From Alteromonas sp. MMG017 (GTDB lineage Bacteria; Pseudomonadota; Gammaproteobacteria; Enterobacterales; Alteromonadaceae), in NCBI RefSeq assembly GCF_018100795.1, contig NZ_JAGJDY010000003.1, positions 310,001 through 374,000 of the forward strand: 64,000 bases of DNA, read 5' to 3'. Both the position numbers and the translations under genes were made by a program. Under the pieces are notes generated by a model, which was given only the letters and a program-made list of their open reading frames with translations, was not told the DNA's origin and made no database searches. Each line of letters starts with the position of its first letter. Within the stretch, counting starts at the first letter, position 1. Of the stretch, positions 47,085-54,040 are shown piece after piece.

Positions 47085-48449
47085 ATGCAAACAGACCATG
47101 AAATAACGTCCCCTACGCATTATAGCGATGCCACTAAGCGCTTCTTGCTCGCCGCCAAACGCGCCGAGATTACGGTGCTTGAGCAGCTATCCAGCAACTG
47201 CCGTATTGTTATTTCGGTTCGTAATATGGTGCATGCTCTGCAGCGCGAACGTGGTGCCACCAACATTTATTTAGCGTCTAAAGGTGATAGGTTTGCAGGG
47301 CAGCGCGCCACTCATATTGAAGCAAGCTGTGAAGCAGAATCGATGTTACGCAGTCAACTCAAGTCACTGTATTTAACCGATAGCCATGACACCGCTAACC
47401 CTCGTTTGTTAAGCAGCATTACCTTAGCGCTGCAAGGCATTGATTACCTGCCAGTACTTCGTGAACAAGCGAAAAATTTAACCCTGTCCCCGCTAGATTC
47501 CACTCGCGCCTATTGCCGCTTAGTCGCTGGGCTACTGACTGTTATTTTTGAAGCCGCTGACATTGCGAGCGACCCAGTGATAACCCGCCTTTTAGTTGCA
47601 CTTTTCAACTTTATGCAGGGTAAAGAATATGCGGGGCAAGAACGCGCATGGGGCGCTATTGGCTTTGCAGAAACGCACTTTGATAAGCGATTATGCGATA
47701 AACTCAGCGCCCTTCAACACGCCCAGCAGCATCACTTTACCGTGTTTAATGAATTCGCCCGTTCTTGTCATAAAGACGCTTACGAGCTTTTAGATGGCAG
47801 CCCTGCTGCACACGATATTAATCAATTGCGCAAAATGATTGCACAACTTGCTGATGGCAGCCCGATTGCGGCTGAAATTAGTGAAGTGTGGTTCGATGTG
47901 GCCACGCGGCGTATTGATGCCATGCAAGAAATTGAAAATAAACTGACCGACAGCTTAACTAAAGAAGCGCAAACTAAAGTCAGTAACGCGCATCATGAAA
48001 TGAAAAACCATCAACGGTTGATTGAAAGCTTTACCGATGAACATGCGCAAGATGGTTCACCCCTTACTATGCTGTTTGACCCTAGCATGCCTGGTTTGGT
48101 GGAAGACAGTGATCTTGGGCTGCTACAGCCTGATATAACTGGCTCGGGTAACAACGCAGATATTAGTGAGCAGACACAAACCCTGTCTGCGCATCGCTCA
48201 TTTTACGATTTGTTGCGAGGGCAAGCCCAGTATATTGAAGACATGAGTCGTGAGTTAGAAGAAGCGAAACGCGCTATTACCGAACACAAGTTAGTAGATA
48301 GAGCTAAACTCATTCTTATGCAGCAATTTCAATTAAATGAAAATGATGCATATCGAAAGCTACAAAAGCAGGCCATGAATGAGCATAAAAAACTTACCGA
48401 CATAGCCGCTACCGTTGTTGAAATATCAAATAGAGCGAACCAACGCTGA
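47085..48449 (+). CDS. nasR: NasR-type nitrate-responsive antiterminator (NIT-ANTAR)
   Basis: A soluble 454-residue regulator. The N-terminal nitrate- and nitrite-sensing (NIT) domain, about residues 40-300, is all-helical with VHALQRERGATNIYLAS, the family's first-helix signature, and the later FNFMQGKEYAGQERAWGA. A linker leads to a C-terminal ANTAR RNA-binding domain (about 385-450) with ITEHKLVDRAKLILMQQF and ENDAYRKLQKQAM. NasR of Klebsiella binds nitrate and suppresses a terminator in the nas operon leader. Here two nitrate operons, nrtABC and nirBD-nasA, have such leader terminators and are its likely targets. Confidence 0.92.
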   Translation: MQTDHEITSPTHYSDATKRFLLAAKRAEITVLEQLSSNCRIVISVRNMVHALQRERGATNIYLASKGDRFAGQRATHIEASCEAESMLRSQLKSLYLTDSHDTANPRLLSSITLALQGIDYLPVLREQAKNLTLSPLDSTRAYCRLVAGLLTVIFEAADIASDPVITRLLVALFNFMQGKEYAGQERAWGAIGFAETHFDKRLCDKLSALQHAQQHHFTVFNEFARSCHKDAYELLDGSPAAHDINQLRKMIAQLADGSPIAAEISEVWFDVATRRIDAMQEIENKLTDSLTKEAQTKVSNAHHEMKNHQRLIESFTDEHAQDGSPLTMLFDPSMPGLVEDSDLGLLQPDITGSGNNADISEQTQTLSAHRSFYDLLRGQAQYIEDMSRELEEAKRAITEHKLVDRAKLILMQQFQLNENDAYRKLQKQAMNEHKKLTDIAATVVEISNRANQR

Positions 48450-49073
48450 ACCTAAAGTAAGTTGCGGCCACGTTACCAGCCAATTTTTCGTTTTCACTCG
48501 TTGGGTAAACACGTCATCTCTAGGGTGGCGAGGGTTTATTGAAATCCTACCGGCAAAATTACTTGAAAGCCCATAGGGCGCAAGCATATCAAACTTATCA
48601 CTCCCCTCTTTTGGGCAAAGCCTGATGGCGACACAGGTTTCTTTTTCCACCCAATAACTAATGGCCTCTTCGCAATCTCTATAAGCGTTATGACCATGGT
48701 TCAGATGCATACGCGCCTGATTCTTCACTTGCCAGTGGGCTGATGGCACTTGCGAAGTTAACGCTTTTTCTATATTGAGCTCGGTGTCTTTTGAGGTATC
48801 TGATGGGTTGAAGTAAATAACATCGATATCGTTTAACGCCGTAGCTTTCTTATAGCCATGGAGCTCATCCCATATGGCATTACGTAGAAATCCCGCCGCT
48901 AAATACCCTTGGGGCAGGTTTAGCGCTTTGAGCGCAGTCAAACACTGCATGCGGTAGAGATCAGCGGTTAGCACACGGCTAACCGCTGATCGGGCTTCGC
49001 TTTCTATACTGGCTGTGTTGGCTGTGCTAGCTGCGCTTTCGTTACTGCCTGTACTTTTGAGGTTCGTCATCAT
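48426..49073 (-). CDS. nucleotidyltransferase family protein (DUF925/COG3575 type)
   Basis: A 215-residue protein of the DUF925 nucleotidyltransferase family. Core motifs: GYLAAGFLRNAIWDELHG, then NDIDVIYF with the two-Asp signature of nucleotidyltransferases. The C-terminal RISINPRHPRDDVFTQRVKTKNWL is typical of the family. The first 25 residues are a Ser/Ala/Thr-rich extension of low complexity. Substrate unknown. Its 3' end overlaps nasR by 24 bases, tail to tail. Confidence 0.85.
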   Translation of the reverse strand: MMTNLKSTGSNESAASTANTASIESEARSAVSRVLTADLYRMQCLTALKALNLPQGYLAAGFLRNAIWDELHGYKKATALNDIDVIYFNPSDTSKDTELNIEKALTSQVPSAHWQVKNQARMHLNHGHNAYRDCEEAISYWVEKETCVAIRLCPKEGSDKFDMLAPYGLSSNFAGRISINPRHPRDDVFTQRVKTKNWLVTWPQLTLGSALVRSI

Positions 49074-49170
49074 TGAAGCCGTTTACTTGAGCAGACTAAT
49101 TTCATAAGGCTAATTTCATAAGATTAATGAAAAGGCCAACATTGAAAAGCTAGCAAGAGAAAGCTAGGCG

Positions 49171-49851
49171 TTATTTCGAATGCTCAGAACGAATGCGCAG
49201 ATTCCTTTGCCATTTGATCACATAGAAACTAAATGCGGCTATCGCCCCCCCTCCTAACCATCCTGCTATTACGTCGGTCGGCCAATGCACGCCTAATTGC
49301 ACTCGACTCAGGCCAATCATAAATACCAATAGTGTAGTCAGAGAATATACCCAAACTTTTAATTTAACTTTTGTGATAGAAAAGCAAAACAGCCTAGCAA
49401 TACAGAAGTAAACAAGGGTAGACATCATGGCATGTGCAGAGGGAAAGCTTTGTGTTAATACGGTAACTTGATGGCCAGACAGCGGCGGTCTAGGGCGGTC
49501 TATACCGGCTTTAAGGACAAAGGTAATGACCAAACCTGCTGCTACCGCTATTAGTAGCGTAAATGCTTTTTTAGGATGCCCGGTCAATTTCAACCAACCG
49601 GCAACGGCAAGTGAAAAAAAGATAAGTACTTCATTACTGCCAAGTGCGGTGAAATTTTCAAAGAAGCGTTGAACCACTCCCGGCATATCGTCCCACACCA
49701 ACATTTCAATGACGGCTTGGTCGAAAGGCGCTAAGACTTCCATGGTGGCAAATAGCATTAGCAGCAAAAAGCCACCACCTAATAACACCACCTGCACCGT
49801 GGGTGTTTTTACTATTTGCAAATACGCGTTGACCGAACTTCTTACTTCCAT
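49171..49851 (-). CDS. PAP2-family membrane phosphatase
   Basis: A 226-residue membrane phosphatase with about six helices. The acid phosphatase signature is complete: KAGIDRPRPP, then SFPSAHAM, then SRVQLGVHWPTDVIAGW carrying the catalytic His. Such enzymes dephosphorylate undecaprenyl diphosphate, phosphatidylglycerophosphate or related lipids; the exact lipid is not evident. A single gene on the minus strand. Confidence 0.9.
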   Translation of the reverse strand: MEVRSSVNAYLQIVKTPTVQVVLLGGGFLLLMLFATMEVLAPFDQAVIEMLVWDDMPGVVQRFFENFTALGSNEVLIFFSLAVAGWLKLTGHPKKAFTLLIAVAAGLVITFVLKAGIDRPRPPLSGHQVTVLTQSFPSAHAMMSTLVYFCIARLFCFSITKVKLKVWVYSLTTLLVFMIGLSRVQLGVHWPTDVIAGWLGGGAIAAFSFYVIKWQRNLRIRSEHSK

Positions 49852-49928
49852 GTTACGTAGCGCTCCTATTGGGGCTATAGAAAATTAAAATGAATACTTA
49901 ATTAAGGAATGAAACGAATAAATACGCG

Positions 49929-50243
49929 TTAAGACTTGCTGCCACCTAAACACGCTGGAGATGTTAGTGCTTCGCCACCTCGTGCTACCCACTCTGTTGG
50001 GGTATAAGTGTGTAATGCTAGCGCATGTACAGGCCCTTTCAAGGCTTCATCGACCAACGTATTAATTTCACGATGACGAGCAATTAAACGTTTGCCTTCA
50101 AAGGCCTCAGTCACCACGGTTACTTTGAAATGACTTTGTGCACCGTCAGGTACATTGTGCATGAAGCTCTCGTCTTCTACCTTTAATAAAACAGGTGAAA
50201 GTGCGCTGGTAATGGTCGATTCAATAAATTCTTTAACATTCAT
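49929..50243 (-). CDS. bolA: BolA family protein
   Basis: A 104-residue BolA-type protein with the KH-like fold. It has ESFMHNVPDGAQSHFKVTVVTEAFEGKRLIARHREI, where the His and the helix-turn-helix region match the family, and the conserved VHALALHTYTPTEW. BolA proteins bind monothiol glutaredoxins through shared [2Fe-2S] clusters and affect stress morphology. A short C-terminal tail (ACLGGSKS) adds a cysteine. It starts 7 bases after the upstream alkB stop, so the two are cotranscribed. Confidence 0.9.
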   Translation of the reverse strand: MNVKEFIESTITSALSPVLLKVEDESFMHNVPDGAQSHFKVTVVTEAFEGKRLIARHREINTLVDEALKGPVHALALHTYTPTEWVARGGEALTSPACLGGSKS

Positions 50244-50250
50244 ATGAAAA

Positions 50251-50880
50251 CTACTTGGTTGAAATTAAATGCCGGAAAGTAAGGTTAATTCTACCACCGA
50301 TATGTTTAGTCGTCTTAGCAATACCGTGTAGATAATGCGATTGAGTGGTTTCACCCATAACCAACAGACTACCGTGCTCTAATATTTGGGTATAACGCGC
50401 GCCGGTTTCTTTGTGTTTGAACACAAAAGGCCGAGATTCGCCAAAAGTTACCGACGCCACCACCGGGTTTGGCCCAAGTTCTGGCTCATCATCAGCATGC
50501 ATACTCATGCTGTCTTGACCATGTCGATACCAGTTTGCCAGCACACTGTTAAAAGGAATATGACAAACCTCGATACATTTATCCCGAATAGCTGCCAGCT
50601 CTTGAGTCCAAGGTTGTGGTGCAAGCTTAATACCCGAATATTTATAAAAGCACTCTGGATCACCATGCCAAGCCTGTAATCTAGGCACGTCTAGGCGCTT
50701 TCCATACATGCGGATAGTGTCTTGTCGCCATGGCAATGTGCTTTCAAACACACCTTGATAGTCATTCGCTTGCTCTGAGCTAAGCCATTGCGGATAATAG
50801 CGCACCTCAGCTTCTGGCAACGGTAGCGTAATGGGTGAGTTTTTCGCTGCTTTTGCGTCAGTAAAAAGTGGTAATTGCAT
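50251..50880 (-). CDS. alkB: AlkB-type alpha-ketoglutarate-dependent DNA repair dioxygenase
   Basis: A 209-residue Fe(II)/2-oxoglutarate dioxygenase resembling the ALKBH2/3 branch. Iron ligands are H and D in SMHADDEPELG and the later HYLHGI histidine. RINLTFR holds the 2-oxoglutarate arginine. LPWRQDTIRMYGKRLDVPRL is the nucleotide-recognition lid typical of that branch. It reverses alkylation of bases such as 1-methyladenine. It is divergent from rlmG with a gap of 30 bases, and bolA follows in the same operon. Confidence 0.92.
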   Translation of the reverse strand: MQLPLFTDAKAAKNSPITLPLPEAEVRYYPQWLSSEQANDYQGVFESTLPWRQDTIRMYGKRLDVPRLQAWHGDPECFYKYSGIKLAPQPWTQELAAIRDKCIEVCHIPFNSVLANWYRHGQDSMSMHADDEPELGPNPVVASVTFGESRPFVFKHKETGARYTQILEHGSLLVMGETTQSHYLHGIAKTTKHIGGRINLTFRHLISTK

Positions 50881-50910
50881 AACCCCCCGATAACTTTAGA
50901 CAAGAAAATA

Positions 50911-52113
50911 ATGAATACAGAATTTTCAATGGCAGAGCGCCAGTTTACCTTAATACGCTACCCTGAAAAACATCAGCACAAAAGCCTACAAGCGTGGGAC
51001 AGTGCCGATGAATTGCTTATTGAGCATGTTGAAGCACACCTCGATGCGTCATCTACCTTGGGTCCCATCCTCATTTTTAATGACGACTTTGGTACCCTTG
51101 GCTGTTGGTTTACGCAGTATAATCCTATTTGGATTTCAGATTCGTATATTAGCGTGCGATCATTACAAGAAAACCTAAGGCGTAACCATTTAAAACCGGT
51201 TATGAATGAGGAAGGCGCGCTAACGTCACCCGTGACAAGTTTAACCAGTGTTAAAAGCCTTACTTTCACGCCTGAGCGTGCCCCAAGCGTAATTATGCTG
51301 AAAGTGCCGCGCACGCTGGCTTTACTTGAACAACAGCTTATCGATATTAAGCGATATGCAGCGCCTGGTACGCATATTGTGGCGGCGGGTAAAATAAAAG
51401 CTGTGACCAAGTCGGTATCTGCCTTATTCGAGAAAATCATTGGCCCAGCTAAAACCTCCTTGGCAAAGAAGAAGTCGCGATTGGTTTTTAGTACTCTTGA
51501 TGAAAGTATTGCTCCTATCCCCTCGCCTTACCCTGAAACATGGGAATGCAAGGGCGCCACAGGCCAAACCTTCGTACTAAAAAACCACGCAAATGTATTT
51601 TCTCGCCAGTCGTTAGATATTGGTGCCCGTCTTATGCTTGAGCACATGACGGTAAGCGCTAATGAAACCGTGGTCGATTTAGGCTGCGGCAATGGCGTGT
51701 TAGGCGTAAACGCCTTAGCCTTGGCCGGCGACTGCAAGGTAATATTCATTGATGAGTCTTTTATGGCTGTGGAAAGTGCACGATTAAATGTACTTGAGAA
51801 TTTCCCAGACAAAATTGATCAATGTGAGTTTATTGCCAGTAACTGCCTTGAAAGCTTGCTAGAAAAGCAACAATCACCTTGGGTAACCAAGATATTGTGT
51901 AACCCGCCTTTCCATCAACAAAATGCCATTACCGACCATATTGCCTGGCAAATGTTTAACGACTCAAAACACGCCTTGGTAAAAGGTGGGCAGTTGGTGG
52001 TGGTTGGAAACAGACACCTTGAACATCACGTTAAACTTAAACGCATGTTTGGTGGTTCAGACGTGCTGGCAAGCGACAAAAAATTTGTTATTTTGGGTAC
52101 CGCTAAACGATAA
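50911..52113 (+). CDS. rlmG: 23S rRNA (guanine-N2)-methyltransferase RlmG
   Basis: Methylates G1835 of 23S rRNA. The protein is about 400 residues with an inactive N-terminal Rossmann domain (LQAWDSADELL is the family opening) and a catalytic C-terminal one. SAM motif VVDLGCGNGVLGV at about residue 255 and the exocyclic-amine motif NPPFHQ at about 335 are present. I take the ATG at 50911; the longer frame from 50875 would overlap alkB, and another ATG at 50929 is possible. No strong ribosome-binding site is seen at any of them. Confidence 0.93.
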   Translation: MNTEFSMAERQFTLIRYPEKHQHKSLQAWDSADELLIEHVEAHLDASSTLGPILIFNDDFGTLGCWFTQYNPIWISDSYISVRSLQENLRRNHLKPVMNEEGALTSPVTSLTSVKSLTFTPERAPSVIMLKVPRTLALLEQQLIDIKRYAAPGTHIVAAGKIKAVTKSVSALFEKIIGPAKTSLAKKKSRLVFSTLDESIAPIPSPYPETWECKGATGQTFVLKNHANVFSRQSLDIGARLMLEHMTVSANETVVDLGCGNGVLGVNALALAGDCKVIFIDESFMAVESARLNVLENFPDKIDQCEFIASNCLESLLEKQQSPWVTKILCNPPFHQQNAITDHIAWQMFNDSKHALVKGGQLVVVGNRHLEHHVKLKRMFGGSDVLASDKKFVILGTAKR

Positions 52114-52122
52114 GGAATGCAC

Positions 52123-52746
52123 ATGTTAAAACCGCTTATAACGGCCTTACTTTTCTCAGCTCTCGTTTTTACGTCTGCAGCAATTAGCCCTAATGCATTG
52201 GCGGCTAAAAAAGACGATGGCTCACAAATTCAGCCTGATAACTATTACCCTAGAGTAAAAATTGAAACCTCTATGGGCGATATTGTGGTTGAATTAGACC
52301 GCCGACGTGCGCCGATTACTGTGAATAACTTTTTGCGTTATGTAGACAAGCGCAGTTATGAAAACACTATTTTCCATCGCATTGTGCCAGGGTTTGTGGT
52401 GCAAGGCGGAGGCTATACCACCGATTTTGAGGGTAAGTCTAATTATCCAGAAATATTTAACGAGTCGGGCAATGGGCTTACCAACGATTTGCACACCATC
52501 GCTATGGCTCGGCAAGATGATCCACATACCGCAAATCGTCAGTTTTTCTTCAACGTGAATGACAACGAAACATTAAACCCCGGTCGAGACTGGGGCTATG
52601 CGGTTTTTGGCATGATTGTAGAAGGTGAAGATATTGTCGATGCGATGTCTGAAGTAGAGACCGAATACTCTTTAGTGCTTAACACCAACAATGTCCCCAT
52701 TGAGCCTATTATCATTAAAAAGGTTACCGTACTTCCGCCGTTCTAA
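52123..52746 (+). CDS. periplasmic cyclophilin-type peptidyl-prolyl isomerase
   Basis: A 207-residue cyclophilin with a signal peptide cleaved after NALAA. The start is the ATG at 52123, six bases after AAGGA; the ATG at 52117 touches that site. Core motifs: VKIETSMGDIVVELDRRRAP, NTIFHRIVPGFVVQGGG and ANRQFFFNV, with the catalytic Arg and Gln positions intact. It catalyses proline isomerisation during folding outside the cytoplasm. It begins 9 bases after rlmG and is probably cotranscribed. Confidence 0.93.
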   Translation: MLKPLITALLFSALVFTSAAISPNALAAKKDDGSQIQPDNYYPRVKIETSMGDIVVELDRRRAPITVNNFLRYVDKRSYENTIFHRIVPGFVVQGGGYTTDFEGKSNYPEIFNESGNGLTNDLHTIAMARQDDPHTANRQFFFNVNDNETLNPGRDWGYAVFGMIVEGEDIVDAMSEVETEYSLVLNTNNVPIEPIIIKKVTVLPPF

Positions 52747-53261
52747 CGGCTAGCGTAATCACTGTTTCGCCAGAACAGGGTTTGAACCGGTGTGGACTTA
52801 TCAATAAAGTAAGGGCCACGTTTTTCAAACCCTAGCTGGTGTAACAGATGTTGAGAGCGCGTGTTATTGGGGTGGGTAGAAGCGGTAATGAAATGTATAT
52901 CTTCTTCCATCTCTACCCAATCAATAACCGCTTTAGCGGCTTCTAACGCTATCCCCTGTCTACGGGCATTCGGTAGCAGCGCAAAACCTAAATCAGGGCA
53001 CTTGAAAACATAGCGATTAATCAGCCCACACACACCATAAGGCGCGTTGGTTTTCTTATTTCTTATTGCCAGTAAGCCGTATCCCCACTCGTTAATTTGC
53101 GCATTAACCCGGTCAATATAATCAGCAGCATCTTCAACACTTGCCACACCACGATTACCAATGAACTGCTTCCATAGCGGGTCTTGGTGCATTTCCACAA
53201 TCCACAGTTTATCGGCTTGTGTTAGCGGGCTTAATGCCAACCTTTCAGTTAGTAACAACAT
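52743..53261 (-). CDS. GNAT family acetyltransferase (RimJ/RimL-like)
   Basis: A 172-residue N-acetyltransferase of the RimJ-like GNAT group: LLLTERLALSPLTQAD opening, GYGLLAIRNKKTNAPYGVCGL strands, and the acetyl-CoA site LLPNARRQGIALEAAKAVIDW with ASTHPNNTRSQHLLHQLGFEKRG. Target unknown. It overlaps the start of the upstream ChaC-like gene's 3' end by 13 bases, so it is translated from the same message, last in the TonB receptor operon. Its stop overlaps the cyclophilin stop tail to tail. Confidence 0.9.
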   Translation of the reverse strand: MLLLTERLALSPLTQADKLWIVEMHQDPLWKQFIGNRGVASVEDAADYIDRVNAQINEWGYGLLAIRNKKTNAPYGVCGLINRYVFKCPDLGFALLPNARRQGIALEAAKAVIDWVEMEEDIHFITASTHPNNTRSQHLLHQLGFEKRGPYFIDKSTPVQTLFWRNSDYASR

Positions 53262-54022
53262 GAATGAGTATGCCTTTGAGTGGATTGCTTTGCCTTATTT
53301 AACAGCGTATCTATCTGCGCTAAATGTTGCTTTGAAATAGCGGCAGCTCTTGGGTAAATCGGGTTTGCTCTGTCGTTAATTCTAGGGTGTTCCCAGCCAT
53401 GAGTATGCTCAATAAAAGCGTTAGCTTCACTTACCCCACCATGCTCTAAACAGCCCACAAGACAGGTGTCGATATAAGATTGTGAAACTGGGAAGTCGGT
53501 ACTGGCATGATGACAAAGTAAGGTTTCGCACAACCAAAGCTGGTGTTGGCTTAACGCCTCGCGAAGCGCAGGGGTGAAAGAGGATTGATTACACAAGGAG
53601 GAGCTTACATGTTCAATTGCACTAACTGGCACTTCCACAAATCGATAATTCTTTTCTCGCGCACGCAATGAAGGGTTTACCTCAGCGGGAATAAGCTGTG
53701 CATTTAATTGAGATGTTTTGTCGGCAACGGCGCCTACATAGGTTTGTTTTTCTTGCAGACTACGAGTAACCCATGCGCGTTTAAAACCTGAAACACGCAC
53801 GGGTAAACCTTGAGTATAAATACCGGAGTGACGCTCCCTGGAATCTCGACTTAGTAAACTGCCGTAACCTAGCACAATATGCTTACTTTGTTGGTTAGCT
53901 AAGGTAGCTAACCAACTGTCTTTTACTGTGCTTTTTACTGAGCTTTTTGCCGTATTTTTTACCGAGCTTTTTGCCGTATTTTCTAATAAGCAATTTGCTG
54001 CTTTTACGTCTACCAAGCGCAC
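53249..54022 (-). CDS. gamma-glutamylcyclotransferase-like (ChaC type) protein
   Basis: A 257-residue protein with the gamma-glutamylcyclotransferase fold: HIVLGYGSLLSRDSR carries the substrate-binding GYGSL loop and LRAREKNYRFVEV the catalytic acid region. Such enzymes release 5-oxoproline from gamma-glutamyl peptides such as glutathione. The first 40 residues are unusual: a tandem octapeptide NTAKSSVK, NTAKSSVK, then STVK. The start is a GTG at 54022, uncertain because the repeat may sit before the real start. It lies 18 bases after the zinc-type TonB receptor and 5' to the GNAT gene. Confidence 0.82.
   Translation of the reverse strand: MRLVDVKAANCLLENTAKSSVKNTAKSSVKSTVKDSWLATLANQQSKHIVLGYGSLLSRDSRERHSGIYTQGLPVRVSGFKRAWVTRSLQEKQTYVGAVADKTSQLNAQLIPAEVNPSLRAREKNYRFVEVPVSAIEHVSSSLCNQSSFTPALREALSQHQLWLCETLLCHHASTDFPVSQSYIDTCLVGCLEHGGVSEANAFIEHTHGWEHPRINDRANPIYPRAAAISKQHLAQIDTLLNKAKQSTQRHTHSCCY
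53930..53990. repeat. 24-base tandem repeat at the start of the ChaC-like gene
   Basis: Two near-identical 24-base copies, encoding NTAKSSVK twice on the minus strand, followed by a degenerate third partial unit (STVK). It is in frame with the ChaC-like gene and forms its N-terminal extension. Confidence 0.8.
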
Positions 54023-54040
54023 CCCGTTTTCGCTGCGATA

